A stretch of DNA of 64,000 nt from Dickeya lacustris (GTDB lineage: Bacteria; Pseudomonadota; Gammaproteobacteria; Enterobacterales; Enterobacteriaceae): positions 744,001 through 808,000 of the forward strand of contig NZ_CP114280.1 of assembly GCF_029635795.1 (NCBI RefSeq), written 5' to 3'. This document shows positions 10,594 to 19,744 of the stretch, piece after piece (the stretch's first letter is position 1; each line of letters opens with the position of its first letter). The notes below the pieces were generated by a model. That model was given only the letters and a program-made list of their open reading frames with translations, searched no databases and was not told the origin of the DNA. The position numbers and the translations under genes were made by a program.

Positions 10594-12633
10594 TTAGAAT
10601 TTAACCCACTCATCGTCGGCAGCATGGGGTTTTGCCGCCTTCGCCGCACCAGGTTGAGCGCCTTTTTTCTGTCCCGGTTTACGGGCTGCGGGTTTTGCCA
10701 GCAGCAATGGCGACGCCTCGCGGCTATGCCGGGATGACTGTTCGTGGGAAGACGGCCCATAAGAGGAGTGCTCGTGGAAGGCGTGTGAGTCATGACGCTC
10801 ATCGCCCAATTGGAAAATAGACACGGTGTGCGACAACCGCTGGGCCTGTTCCTCCAGCGAATTCGCCGCTGACGATGACTCCTCAACCAGTGCGGCATTT
10901 TGTTGTGTCGTTGTATCAAGCTCAGACACAGCCTGGGCAATTTGTGAAATACCTCGGCTTTGCTCATCCGAGGCTGAAGCAATTTCACCCATAATATCAA
11001 AAACATGCGTCACTGAACGTACAATGTCCTGCATGGTTTGACCGGCCTCATCAACCAAGGCGGAACCGGCATTCACCCGAGAGACCGACTCATGAATCAA
11101 CCCTTCAATTTCCTTGGCGGCCTGTGAACTGCGCTGGGCCAGATTGCGCACCTCGCTGGCAACCACGGCGAACCCCCGTCCCTGCTCCCCGGCGCGGGCA
11201 GCTTCGACGGCAGCATTCAACGCCAGAATATTGGTTTGAAAGGCAATGCTGTTTATCACCGAGGTAATTTCCGAAATACGTTTAGAGCTCCCGGAAATGT
11301 CATCCATCGTTTTCACAACATTACTGACGATCTCGCCACCTTTTATCGCATTTTGTGAGGCTTCTGACGCCAGTTGAGAAGCATGATGCGCATTCTCCGA
11401 GTTCTGCTTCACGGTGGAGGTTAACTGCTCCATACTGGCGGCGGTTTCTACCACAGCGGCGGACTGTTGCTCTGTGCGCGAGGAGAGATCACTATTCCCG
11501 GCGGCAATCTCCGCTGATGCCAGCGTGACCTGACCAACACCTTCACGAATATCGCGAATCATCGTGCGCAATTTTTCATTCATCGCCGCCATCGCGCTAA
11601 TCAACATCCCAAGCTCATCGCGGCGTGTCGAGTGGATAGACGAGGAGAGATCGCCATTGGCTATCCGCTCGGCAATCGACAGACCCTGTTTAATCGGCGT
11701 CACGATTTGCACCGAGATGCGCCACGCCATCATGACGCCCAGCAAGATAACGGCAAGGCTGGTTAACATCATTTTGGTTTCAGATGAACGGGTCGTCTGT
11801 GCAGAATTGTCGAGTTGCTGATTAAACAGGCCAGAAACGTCGGTATTCAGTTTGTCAGCCGCCACGCCCATTGCCTGGCCTGCGCTATTTTCCTGCTGAA
11901 AAGCGGCAAGATAGCCCGGTGCAGACTGGCGATATTGCAGGAAATAATCCCAGCTACCTTTTAACCACGTTTGCATCTCCGTGGTAAGCAGACTGTTTTT
12001 TTCCTTGATGAGCTTTTCAGCTTCATCAATGCTTTTCAGCGTAATGGCTAATGTGTTGGTCGAGGGGGCCAGCAGCAAATCATGGGACACATCACGAATA
12101 TCAGCCAGACTTTGCCCAAGTTGAAACAAAAGCACTTGCGCATCAGCGGTAATGGTGCCGGTCGTATTCCATTTACGATAAAAATCATTCAGCACACGCT
12201 CACTCTCATCCTGACTGATTTTTAATCCCGCCTCATCGCGCTTCTTACTGGCAGCCACAAACGCATCGCGCGTTGCGCGGTAGTTTTTTAAATCCTGAGT
12301 AATTTTATCAATATCATCAACAATTTCCTGTCCATTCCCCATATTTTTAGCCTGGCGGAGAATGTCCTCCATCTTATTCAATAATTCACCATTCTTCTCA
12401 ATGAAACTGTAATCGTGCGTGTACTGAAATTGAATACGCAACATGCGCGCCTGTGCCAATGTTGCATTGAGTTGATTAGTAATAGCGGCGTTATCATTAT
12501 TTACTGAAATACTGCGAAATCCAAATATCCCCGAGACCAATACGATTAATGAGAGTAATAATACTGAGCCAAATCCTAGTGATAATTTTGTAGCCAGCTT
12601 TATATTTTCGTATTTTCCAGCCAAAATGCTCAT
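10594..12633 (-). CDS. Methyl-accepting chemotaxis protein with large periplasmic sensor
   Basis: This is an inner-membrane chemoreceptor that signals to CheW/CheA. The 679-residue layout is: TM1 about residues 14-36 ([21 protein letters not shown]), a mostly helical periplasmic domain of about 250 residues, TM2 about 290-306 ([16 protein letters not shown]), a HAMP domain, then the signalling hairpin with the tip [20 protein letters not shown]. The long helical sensor resembles helical-bimodular (HBM/McpS-type) domains rather than the shorter Tsr/Tar type; this is inferred from length and helical character. The C-terminus ends in EWVKF, of the xWxxF tether type that recruits CheR/CheB in E. 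coli receptors. The ligand is not predictable. Confidence 0.93.
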   Translation of the reverse strand: MSILAGKYENIKLATKLSLGFGSVLLLSLIVLVSGIFGFRSISVNNDNAAITNQLNATLAQARMLRIQFQYTHDYSFIEKNGELLNKMEDILRQAKNMGNGQEIVDDIDKITQDLKNYRATRDAFVAASKKRDEAGLKISQDESERVLNDFYRKWNTTGTITADAQVLLFQLGQSLADIRDVSHDLLLAPSTNTLAITLKSIDEAEKLIKEKNSLLTTEMQTWLKGSWDYFLQYRQSAPGYLAAFQQENSAGQAMGVAADKLNTDVSGLFNQQLDNSAQTTRSSETKMMLTSLAVILLGVMMAWRISVQIVTPIKQGLSIAERIANGDLSSSIHSTRRDELGMLISAMAAMNEKLRTMIRDIREGVGQVTLASAEIAAGNSDLSSRTEQQSAAVVETAASMEQLTSTVKQNSENAHHASQLASEASQNAIKGGEIVSNVVKTMDDISGSSKRISEITSVINSIAFQTNILALNAAVEAARAGEQGRGFAVVASEVRNLAQRSSQAAKEIEGLIHESVSRVNAGSALVDEAGQTMQDIVRSVTHVFDIMGEIASASDEQSRGISQIAQAVSELDTTTQQNAALVEESSSAANSLEEQAQRLSHTVSIFQLGDERHDSHAFHEHSSYGPSSHEQSSRHSREASPLLLAKPAARKPGQKKGAQPGAAKAAKPHAADDEWVKF

Positions 12634-13421
12634 AGCGTCACCTATTTTTAACTATTGTGGTTCAGTCGCAGCCGTTATTCCGGTCATGCAGCCATGATGG
12701 ATAAAATATCGCTATATCATCATAAAAAATGAGGGCATCTCTTCCTGACATCTCACGGTTCTCGGCACGGATACGGTATTCACCAACCGGGCACCGTGCC
12801 AAAACGGTCATCATCGCCAGCGACCAGACAGGGCGAATACCGCATCACCACAACACAGCAATAGCAAAAGAGAGCAACAGCAAAAGAGAGACAGCAGCAT
12901 ACCTTTGCTTTTGCTATCACGGGCCGTCCCTGCCATTACCCACAAAGAAGTATCACGCTCTTTTTAATGTAGTTTACAAATAGAAAAAATAAACAGTAAA
13001 TAGTTAGATGAGTATCACAAGTCATTTCAACAGATAAAAAAATCTGCGACAGCCATCATTTAATATAAATATATACTGATGAAACCTATGACCAGAAACA
13101 ATAAAGTTGAAAATAAAAACATATTTCCCAATTATCAGCTAAACTGCGCCTTGCATACGCATATCGCAAACCATACTTGATGTGAATAACACACAAAAAG
13201 TGAAGAGTGAATAGACAGATAGATAACAGATGGACAGATAACAAATAGATGAACCGCTGCCATGACAGCCACAACGGACTGTTGGCCCTTCAGCAGAGAG
13301 AGCTGCCAGAGACATTCACCGAAGAAAAGATAGCGCAGCACGCAAACTCAGCTAACAGAATAACGGCCACTTCCCCGGCCCATTATTTCAATTACCGGGG
13401 AAGACAACACCGCAGAGAACA
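12634..13421. other. AT-rich non-coding region at the left edge of the P2-like element
   Basis: About 790 bp separate the receptor gene from the cI-type repressor. I see no credible gene. A P2-like phage would carry its integrase here, outside the repressor, and none is present even as a recognisable fragment. The segment contains low-complexity AGATAACAGA-type repeats (about 13217-13250). A 12-bp sequence ACACAAAAAGTG at 13191-13202 recurs beyond the other end of the element (36747-36758). The chemoreceptor promoter should lie in 12634-12750. Confidence 0.5.
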
Positions 13422-14288
13422 TCAAAGACTGGGCGTTAGCGTCAAAACCACCACCCCACGCGGCGTCACCTCTTCGACACCACATTGAAATTGCAACCCT
13501 CCGCCATCAACCTGCATTCTGCGACCGGGCAGTAATGCGACATCGTAGATATCATTTTTACCGTCAATGTCTAGCAGCCAGCGACCGTTGCTGATGCTGG
13601 TCACATCCGTATCCACCAACCAACATGCCGCACTGCCCTCAACCCATTGCGGCGCATGTACGCCTTGTGGAATAAATTGCGCATCAATTTTCCACTCCCC
13701 CGCCGGATGTAACTTGCCCGTCTTTAACACATAGCGCGGCATGAGGCAGATAGTCTCATCGGTGATGTCAACGCTCTCGGCCTCCGAACGCGGCGAGCCT
13801 TTTCCCGTCGCCAGCCAGGCCAGAGACACCCCGGTATCCAGCGCACACGTAACCACAACGTCACCGGGAAAAAAGTCACGTCGAATCCAGGTACTTATCG
13901 TGCCTGGCGCAATCCCTAACAAATCGCCCAGCTCTTTTTGCGTACTGAACCCATAGGCATCCAGCATGCGGCGCAATACCGCTTTTCCGCCAGAGGACAA
14001 AATCTGTTCATACAGGGCTTTGCCTTTCAGAGGCGTTTTCGGCGGCGCAACATTTGCATTTGCAAACTCACCTGTCATTAACCATCCGGCATCAGCACCG
14101 GTATCAAGCGCACACTTTAAGACAATATTACCCGGCACGTTCCCTCGCTGCACCCAATTACTGATGGTATTAGTCGGTATATCCGTTGTTTCACTCAGTT
14201 CCTTCTGAGTCTTAACGCCATAACTTGACATGATCCGCTCAAGTACGGAGGCCGCAGACACGGCACTACTATTTGTATTCAAAAACAC
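13422..14288 (-). CDS. CI-type phage repressor with two tandem helix-turn-helix domains
   Basis: This is the repressor of the P2/186-like element. The 288-residue product carries two homologous copies of the Phage_CI_repr DNA-binding domain, about residues 15-75 (TQKELSETTDIPTNTISNWV, CALDTGADAGWLMTGE) and 103-163 (TQKELGDLLGIAPGTISTWI, CALDTGVSLAWLATGK). A C-terminal domain of about 120 residues follows, like the oligomerisation domain of 186 CI. Phage 186 CI has one HTH in about 190 residues, so the duplication is unusual. The likely start is GTG 14288; TTG 14282 has a better-spaced GAGG. It is divergent from the early genes, with dyad sites in between. The C-terminal domain does not look like a LexA-type self-cleaving peptidase, so SOS control is not obvious. 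Confidence 0.88.
   Translation of the reverse strand: MFLNTNSSAVSAASVLERIMSSYGVKTQKELSETTDIPTNTISNWVQRGNVPGNIVLKCALDTGADAGWLMTGEFANANVAPPKTPLKGKALYEQILSSGGKAVLRRMLDAYGFSTQKELGDLLGIAPGTISTWIRRDFFPGDVVVTCALDTGVSLAWLATGKGSPRSEAESVDITDETICLMPRYVLKTGKLHPAGEWKIDAQFIPQGVHAPQWVEGSAACWLVDTDVTSISNGRWLLDIDGKNDIYDVALLPGRRMQVDGGGLQFQCGVEEVTPRGVVVLTLTPSL
14053..14066. promoter_or_regulatory. Candidate flanking repressor site, left copy
   Basis: The 14-mer TTTGCATTTGCAAA (two TTTGCA/TGCAAA half-sites around two bases) lies inside the repressor gene about 250 bp from the early promoter. Its exact reverse complement occurs at 14650-14663. Phage 186 CI uses paired flanking sites (FL and FR) about 300 bp on either side of its promoter; the geometry here is similar. 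Confidence 0.4.
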
Positions 14289-14298
14289 CTCACGAGTA

Positions 14299-14336
14299 TT
14301 TACATATACACGTTACGTGTTTTATAGTGTCTACAC
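14299..14336 (+). promoter_or_regulatory. Early promoter with candidate repressor operators
   Basis: TTTACA (14299-14304) and TATAGT (14323-14328) are spaced 18 bp and point toward the early genes. A dyad ACACGTTACGTGT (14308-14320) fills the spacer. A second dyad GTGTCTACAC (14327-14336) overlaps the -10 end. This is the expected location for operators of the divergently encoded CI-type repressor. The promoter call is by consensus only. Confidence 0.6.
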
Positions 14337-14385
14337 AGCACATGTAACACCATAGAACACCTTGGCCCGGGGGAGATATTGCTTT

Positions 14386-14862
14386 ATGTCTGATGAGATT
14401 TCAATTCCATCACTCATTTCTGAGGATAATCCTACGTCTGCACCGCTGGCTGCCTTGGCAAACACAGCACAACCGGCGGTGATACAACGGCCTCATGCTA
14501 TACCTGATAATCACGCTAACGCTTTCACAGGCTTGCAAAAACAGGTCACGGTCTATGGGGTGATAACCGCCGCCACAGGCTTGACCAGTAATAACGTATC
14601 ACACAAAAAGAGACGCAGTATGTTAATCCATACGCAAACGTCAACTCATTTTGCAAATGCAAAAATAAATTTCAACCGTTCTGTATCACGTTACGGTAAA
14701 CAGACAGGCAATCTTCATCACCACGGTCTTATTCGGTTTCACGCTGGCGTGCGTATCGCACCGCGTAACGGCAAAACATTGAATTCGAAAATGCGAATAT
14801 CGCAACCTGACACACCATGCCAGCCCCTCGTTGTCGCGCAACAACCGGGAGGGTGTCGATGA
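14386..14862 (+). CDS. Hypothetical first early protein of the P2-like element
   Basis: An open frame of 158 codons begins at ATG 14386 (MSDEISIPSLISEDNP), preceded by a GGGGGAG tract about 11 bp upstream. I do not recognise it. It occupies the place of cox/apl or cII in P2/186-like phages, but no helix-turn-helix is evident. The second half is basic and His/Asn-rich, with unusual composition. It ends just after the start of the next gene. It may be a real but divergent regulator, or only its first part may be translated. Confidence 0.4.
   Translation: MSDEISIPSLISEDNPTSAPLAALANTAQPAVIQRPHAIPDNHANAFTGLQKQVTVYGVITAATGLTSNNVSHKKRRSMLIHTQTSTHFANAKINFNRSVSRYGKQTGNLHHHGLIRFHAGVRIAPRNGKTLNSKMRISQPDTPCQPLVVAQQPGGCR
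14649..14664. promoter_or_regulatory. Candidate flanking repressor site, right copy
   Basis: TTTTGCA and TGCAAAA half-sites flank AA, giving a 14-bp core identical to the reverse complement of the site at 14053-14066. It lies about 340 bp downstream of the early promoter, inside the first early reading frame. Confidence 0.4.
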
Positions 14863-15368
14863 AAATGCATTATGCCTTTACCACCGATCACTTGCTGGCA
14901 TTGCCGCCGCATTTGCGAGCGCTGATCGGAAAACACTTTGCAGACTCACGCTGGGCGCAGACAAGGCGCTTTTATCAACAGTTGACGGAGCGTTACCGGC
15001 GCACACTGTGCTTTCACGCGGCGCTGCACCAACGTTGGTGTAGTTATCAGCTTGAGGAAATGGATGAAATGGCTCGCGAGCGGCTCGTCAACGCCATGAA
15101 CGAACTGCGCCATGCGTTCTGCGGCGATGACAAGCCGGCCTCGCTGCTCACCGCCGTGCGAACGCTTCGCCTGAGCGAACGGCGCACGCTGTTTTTCCAT
15201 GCGGGATTGACCACCCGGGAATTTGACCAGCCGCTCAGACGGCTTGAGGAACAAGACTGTCTGTGGTCAGGCCCGCTGAGACAGGCGCAGGACGAGTTAA
15301 CGCGCTTATTTGCCGATGCCCCCGAGGTGCTGACCAACATTCGGCCCGAGCATTACTTGTCGGAATAA
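14859..15368 (+). CDS. Hypothetical early protein of the P2-like element
   Basis: The start ATG 14859 (MKMHYAFTTDHLLALPPHLR) follows a GGGAGGGTG ribosome site and gives 169 residues. The sequence is helical, Arg- and His-rich, and well formed (SRWAQTRRFYQQLTERYRR, LVNAMNELRHAF, LFFHAGLTTREFDQPLRR). No membrane segment or known catalytic motif is visible, and I do not recognise the family. Its place between the repressor and replication gene A suggests a phage early function. Confidence 0.7.
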   Translation: MKMHYAFTTDHLLALPPHLRALIGKHFADSRWAQTRRFYQQLTERYRRTLCFHAALHQRWCSYQLEEMDEMARERLVNAMNELRHAFCGDDKPASLLTAVRTLRLSERRTLFFHAGLTTREFDQPLRRLEEQDCLWSGPLRQAQDELTRLFADAPEVLTNIRPEHYLSE

Positions 15369-15523
15369 GCCGCGCAGTAACGTCATCCTGAGCGGTACGT
15401 TACCGGCCATAAAACAGTCATCACCTATTTTGATTGACCGAATACCAGCAACAGGCGGCTTTCAGGCTGCCGGGATTGTTACACCTTTACGCCAGGAAAA
15501 TTCAGGAACATACAGGAACATAG

Positions 15524-15712
15524 ATGAAAAACACCCCTAAAAACACGGGACGGCAGCACGACAGAGATCTCGCGCTGGCCCACCGCTTCAGTGAGCATTT
15601 AGCGCAGTTGGCCCAGCATGCCGGGCGAGAAAATCTCTCTGCTGACGAGTTGGTCACACTGTTAGAGCAAGAGGCCGAAAAAATCCGCCACCACCTGTGG
15701 GAGACACACTGA
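15524..15712 (+). CDS. Small phage early protein, resembling the DUF2732 family
   Basis: The 62-residue helical, charged protein (MKNTPKNTGRQHDRDLALAH, LSADELVTLLEQEAEKIRHH) resembles the small DUF2732-type proteins encoded just upstream of gene A in P2-like prophages. The match is from memory of the family and is weak. Its stop overlaps the start of the next gene (TGATG), which supports it being a translated member of the early operon. Confidence 0.6.
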   Translation: MKNTPKNTGRQHDRDLALAHRFSEHLAQLAQHAGRENLSADELVTLLEQEAEKIRHHLWETH

Positions 15713-15936
15713 TGGCCGACAGTATGGATATCTCTCAGGAGCAACAAGCGTTATTGCTCGATGCCCAGATTGCCAAGGCACGCCGAACCACGCCGCTTAT
15801 CGCCGCCCACGTTTGTGAGGATTGTGATGCACCGATTCCAGACGCTCGCCGCCAGGCTATCCCCGGAGTGGTTTGTTGCGTCACCTGTCAGGAAATTCGG
15901 GAACATCAGCAGCGCCACTACCGTCCTGGGCTCTGA
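15712..15936 (+). CDS. TraR/DksA-type C4 zinc-finger protein
   Basis: The 74-residue protein has a zinc ribbon with CEDCDAPIPDARR followed by CCVTCQ, the pattern of TraR/DksA C4 fingers found in P2-like phages (P2 orf82/YbiI-like). Such proteins are thought to bind the secondary channel of RNA polymerase. The start ATG 15712 (MADSMDISQEQQALLLDAQ) overlaps the preceding stop. It lies just upstream of replication gene A. Confidence 0.88.
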   Translation: MADSMDISQEQQALLLDAQIAKARRTTPLIAAHVCEDCDAPIPDARRQAIPGVVCCVTCQEIREHQQRHYRPGL

Positions 15937-16125
15937 CCGGCTGTCGCAGTATCGGACTGATGCGCCGTACTGCGACACCGCTGCGGCTTTTCGCTTTTTG
16001 CGCACGCTCTTTTTGTTTAACCGATGGCGATACTCACTGCATGACCCAGATAACACTCGCACCGGCTATCTCACGCCCTCATTGCGTCACCACACCCCGG
16101 TGCGCAGGCTCTTCGGGTCAATAAT

Positions 16126-18252
16126 ATGCAAGCAGAAACCGCATCCGCTATATCCACCACCGATAATGGCGAAGTACACGGCTGGGCCTACAGCTGGAAT
16201 ACACCACGCCTGGCGATTGCGGGCGAATCGGTGCGCTTATCGCCATCCATGCTGCAACAGGGCCAGGCAACGCTATACCGGCTGGCGAAATTACCGCGTT
16301 TTCTCGCCCAACACTTTCGCCGCCGCTTTGATTATCTCGACCAACAGCGCGGCGGGCAGGCTGCGTTTCACTATCTGCTGGCGGTGCTAGAGCGCCGCTT
16401 ATTACCCCGTGTTGACATCGTCATGGCGCAACACCAGATGGACACCGCACGCTGCCCGGCATTACTCAGCGAAAGTGAATACTACAACCAGCTCCCCGAC
16501 ATGCCGGATAAATTGCTCACGCGTTTTGCCGCCAGAATGGCCATGCACATGCATGATGCCTATAACGCCAGTTGCGACCGATACCAGCAGGCAAATCCGG
16601 CAACATTGCTCGGTGAGGATATCCAGTCGCAGATTTATCGCCAACTGGCAGCACAAGCGCGGGCCCTGCACGTCATGCCGCTTCACTGGCAAGCGGTGCA
16701 ACGTCGCACCCTGACGCTCGAACAGGCGTTTGCCGGTATTGTCAGGCTGGTTAATGCCAGATGGTGGGAGCGCCAGCTAAAAATTCAGCGCAGTCGCTGG
16801 CGTGAAGCGTTATGGATAGCCAGTGGCGAGGTTAGCCGCGCAGCCGCGCCATGCCTGAGCCGCCCGGCGATGCTGGAAATTCACACTCGTCGTCTGGCAA
16901 CCGTCGATTTTTTGAAAAGCCGTGAACTGGAAAACACCCGTAACGGCGAACGGCTTGATTTACATGCAACCATGATGTCAAGCATTGCCAATCCAGCCAT
17001 CCGCCGTATGGAATTAATGACCCTGCTGGCAGGCATCGAACAATACGCCCTGCAACACCACCATATCGGGATGCTAATCACGCTCACCGCCCCCGGCGCT
17101 TACCATCCCACTCGCACCCATAACGCCCGTCAGGTGCTGACCAATCCTCGCTGGCAACCAGAATGCCCTACGCCAAAAACGACCCAGCACTATCTGGTCA
17201 GGCAATGGGGGAAAATGCGTACCGCCTTTAAAGATAAAGGGCTGCGCGTTTATGGGTTACGGGTAGTAGAACCCCATCATGATGGTACGCCGCACTGGCA
17301 TTTGATGCTTTATTGCGAACGCGCGCAACGCCAGGCGATTCTCGACATAGTACGGCGCTATAGCCTTGGGGATAACGCGCCCGCCGCGCCGACCAAACGG
17401 CAGTTTGACTGCAAACATATCAACCGGGGAGGGGCGACGGCGTATGTCGCAAAATATGTCGCCAAGAACCTTGATGGCTACGCGCTTGACGGCGAACGCG
17501 ATAATGAAACCGGCAAACCGCTGCGTGAAATAGCCGCGCGCGCCTGCGCCTGGGCATCGCTGTGGCGTATTCCGCAGTTTCATTTTATTGGCTTGCCGGG
17601 CATTGGGGTGTACCGCGAATGTCGGCGCATTCGCAGCCGCTCCATCAAAGAAGAGTTAGGCGAGCAAGCTGAAGCCGTAAGAGTAGCGGCGGATCGTGGA
17701 GACTTTGCCCGCTACATTGAAGCGCAAGGAGGAACCAATGTTTCCCGAAAACAGCAATCCGTACGCATTGCCAGAGCAGCCAACGGACGACGCAATCCTT
17801 ATGACGAACCCCTGGTTCGTACCGTTGGCATCATTGCCACCCAAGCAGGCGGCGAGCGGCTATTTCCTACCCGCCCCGATGAATGGCGCATTGTGGCGAA
17901 GACGACTGAAAACGACAGCGCGCGCACTTCACCAGCGCGCCGTCCTTGGAGTTCTGTCAATAACTGTGGAAACAAGACGGAATCGAGCTGTACATTTAGC
18001 GACATTGTTCGTCATCCATCAGCAAGATTAACCTATTCACAACGCGACTATCTGGCCTCATTACGCCCACGTTTAGGGCAGCTCGGCATTGAAACCTCAC
18101 GCTGGGAACGGGAGGCGCTGGCGCGGGGAGCCCAGGTAAAAATTAATGGTCAACTGCTTGATGAATTTAGGAATAAAGCTATATCGGCTTTTGATGAAAA
18201 GCGCATGATGACCTCACAGGTTATGCACTTATGGGTTGACGAATACCACTGA
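16126..18252 (+). CDS. A: P2-type replication initiation endonuclease gpA
   Basis: gpA nicks the phage origin and starts rolling-circle-type replication. The 708-residue protein (P2 gpA is about 760) shows the HUH metal-binding motif in GTPHWHLMLYC near residue 390. It also has the paired catalytic tyrosines in AYVAKYVAKNLDG near residue 445, typical of the phage GPA family. No ATG lies upstream in frame before a stop at 16051, so ATG 16126 is the likely start. A complete replication gene in a cluster that has lost head and packaging genes is noteworthy; it may be silent or vestigial. Confidence 0.92.
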   Translation: MQAETASAISTTDNGEVHGWAYSWNTPRLAIAGESVRLSPSMLQQGQATLYRLAKLPRFLAQHFRRRFDYLDQQRGGQAAFHYLLAVLERRLLPRVDIVMAQHQMDTARCPALLSESEYYNQLPDMPDKLLTRFAARMAMHMHDAYNASCDRYQQANPATLLGEDIQSQIYRQLAAQARALHVMPLHWQAVQRRTLTLEQAFAGIVRLVNARWWERQLKIQRSRWREALWIASGEVSRAAAPCLSRPAMLEIHTRRLATVDFLKSRELENTRNGERLDLHATMMSSIANPAIRRMELMTLLAGIEQYALQHHHIGMLITLTAPGAYHPTRTHNARQVLTNPRWQPECPTPKTTQHYLVRQWGKMRTAFKDKGLRVYGLRVVEPHHDGTPHWHLMLYCERAQRQAILDIVRRYSLGDNAPAAPTKRQFDCKHINRGGATAYVAKYVAKNLDGYALDGERDNETGKPLREIAARACAWASLWRIPQFHFIGLPGIGVYRECRRIRSRSIKEELGEQAEAVRVAADRGDFARYIEAQGGTNVSRKQQSVRIARAANGRRNPYDEPLVRTVGIIATQAGGERLFPTRPDEWRIVAKTTENDSARTSPARRPWSSVNNCGNKTESSCTFSDIVRHPSARLTYSQRDYLASLRPRLGQLGIETSRWEREALARGAQVKINGQLLDEFRNKAISAFDEKRMMTSQVMHLWVDEYH

Positions 18253-18297
18253 ATAAAATACTGTATATAAATACAGTCTCACAATGGAAGAGGTACC

Positions 18298-18519
18298 GTG
18301 GAACAGACTGAAAACAGAGACCTGACCTTGTCAAGGATTAGATTAATTGCTGATATGTCTTTGATATCACAATGCAACCCTGAAGAGATGAAAATAGCCA
18401 TGTCGCTCATCGCCGAGTTATCTCACGGCGAGATGGCGATAGAAGATTATTTTCAATTTCTGACGCACAGCGGTGATGGACAACGGCTGAAGGCATGGTT
18501 CGAACAACATTTGTTGTGA
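18298..18519 (+). CDS. Small hypothetical protein after gpA
   Basis: The GTG start at 18298 follows GGAAGAGGTACC, and the 73-residue product is acidic and helical (MEQTENRDLTLSRIRLIADM, MAIEDYFQFLTHSGDGQRL). I do not recognise the family. Its position after gene A matches the small non-essential genes of P2-like phages. Codon use is ordinary and the ribosome site is good, so it is probably real. Confidence 0.6.
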   Translation: MEQTENRDLTLSRIRLIADMSLISQCNPEEMKIAMSLIAELSHGEMAIEDYFQFLTHSGDGQRLKAWFEQHLL

Positions 18520-18525
18520 GGAATT

Positions 18526-18693
18526 ATGATGAGTGATGATCCAAAGGAAACGTTCTGGCACCTGACAAGGCACGCTGGTCGAATTGATGGATATTCTCTG
18601 TGGCGACGATGCCAGACAAATACACAGCAGCTTATTTTTTATAAATTGATAGATAATACCTTAAATAATTTGTGTTGCAGGAAAGCGACATGA
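18526..18693 (+). CDS. Very small hypothetical protein
   Basis: ATG 18526, preceded by GAGGAATT, opens a 55-codon frame (MMSDDPKETFWHLTRHAGRI) that ends with TGA at 18691-18693. An ATGA overlap then starts a 29-codon frame to 18779 that I would not call alone. It lies 6 bp after the previous stop, so it may be translated with it. There is no recognised family. Confidence 0.4.
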   Translation: MMSDDPKETFWHLTRHAGRIDGYSLWRRCQTNTQQLIFYKLIDNTLNNLCCRKAT

Positions 18694-18796
18694 GCGCAAA
18701 TACCCAGGCACTGAACATGTTTCATCGCCGACAGTCACTCGCGCCAACCCACCTCAGTGCAACCAGGTATACAGAATAAAGGTTAAGAACACCCAG

Positions 18797-18830
18797 CAGG
18801 ATACAGAGACATTCAGGATACAGAGACATT
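18797..18830 (+). repeat. Two perfect tandem copies of a 17-bp sequence
   Basis: CAGGATACAGAGACATT occupies 18797-18813 and again 18814-18830. There are no mismatches, which suggests a recent slippage duplication in the non-coding gap. Confidence 0.9.
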
Positions 18831-19163
18831 GATGTAAAGAGCATACCTGACCCAGTGCAAACCTGTTTTTAAATGATCTTTTACACAGCAACGGCAACAC
18901 GGAATTAAGGATATCTGCCCATGTAAAATGGATTTGCGTTAGTTAAGCGTGCTGCCTGTCAGTGATTGACCGGCAGAATGAATACACCATTACATCGTTA
19001 CAGGATTGCCGGGAATAATCACAAGGTAATAATTTCACTTTGTTATTTTCGTGGCTAAAGCGTTATTTCCCGGTAATCCTGCACATATTGCCATTTTTTA
19101 TTTTGCGCGCAGCACTGTCTCTCTCGTCTTTTATTTCCCGCGCTATTGCACTTTGCCATATAC

Positions 19164-19267
19164 GCCATACGCCATACGCCATACGCCATACGCCATACGC
19201 CATACGCCATACGCCATACGCCATACGCCATACGCCATACGCCATACGCCATACGCCATACGCCATA
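19164..19267 (+). repeat. Heptanucleotide microsatellite (GCCATAC), nearly 15 copies
   Basis: The 7-bp unit GCCATAC repeats without a mismatch from 19164 to 19267 (104 bp, 14.9 copies); a degenerate half-copy precedes it. Such long perfect arrays of a unit not divisible by three are hypermutable and typical of phase-variation loci. Here the array lies about 210 bp upstream of tail gene X, not clearly inside a gene. It may change promoter spacing, or may be neutral. Confidence 0.95.
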
Positions 19268-19474
19268 ACGACACACCACCTGTTGTTGTGCTGTCCAGCG
19301 AACAACTGACCACAATTGCCGCACGATGTAATACACCGCAGGATGATAAAACGCAGCCGTCTACTTTATTCGGTTGCCACTGCTGCGCCCGACGCTGGTC
19401 TGGCTATGTTCCCCCTGAAAGCGATACTCGTACCGGTTAAACGGTAATAAATATCGCGGTTTAAAAGGTTCTGT

Positions 19475-19678
19475 ATGAAAGTTTATGCCCATCAGGACGA
19501 CACCCTGGATGCTATCTGCTATCGCCACTATGGCCGAACACAGGAAGTCGTCGAAGCGGTACTGCTCTCAAACCCCGGACTGGCCGACCTCGGTTCAGTA
19601 TTGCCACATGGCACGGCCGTTGTGCTGCCGGATATTGCTGTATCCAACACTCAGGAAAGTATCAACCTCTGGGAGTAG
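19475..19678 (+). CDS. X: P2 gpX-like tail protein
   Basis: The 67-residue product (MKVYAHQDDTLDAICYRHYG, ending NLWE) is the same length as P2 gpX and matches it closely, including YYGRT-like, NPGLA and LPHGTAV motifs. gpX is a small LysM-like tail protein needed for P2 tail assembly. It is the first gene of the tail module here. In P2 it is followed by the holin and endolysin genes Y and K; here gpR follows after 66 bp, so the lysis cassette is missing. Confidence 0.93.
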   Translation: MKVYAHQDDTLDAICYRHYGRTQEVVEAVLLSNPGLADLGSVLPHGTAVVLPDIAVSNTQESINLWE

Positions 19679-19744
19679 CGCCAGCCAACCTGACAATATC
19701 GACTCAGGCGCTCGCCGTTTCTATGCACACCAGGAACCCCATCT

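Larger units (their letters stand above)
18780..19474. other. Non-coding gap where P2 carries head, packaging and lysis genes
   Basis: About 700 bp lie between the early genes and tail gene X. In P2 the genes for portal, capsid, terminase, head completion and lysis would lie on this side or among the next genes; none is seen. The gap holds a 17-bp duplication (18797-18830) and a 7-bp microsatellite (19164-19267). A 129-codon frame from GTG 19051 runs through the microsatellite but looks like a by-product of it. Confidence 0.6.

Noticed and set aside
15761..16390. 209-codon plus-strand frame overlapping the zinc-finger gene and the start of gpA
   Set aside because: It overlaps two well-supported genes in another frame and has a low-complexity, Arg/His/Pro-rich composition typical of shadow frames.
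19051..19440. 129-codon frame running through the heptanucleotide array, possible phase-variable gene
   Set aside because: Most of the middle is the repeat itself (HTPYAIR-type periodicity), the flanks match no family, and frames are open in several phases and on both strands through the array, as expected for this unit.
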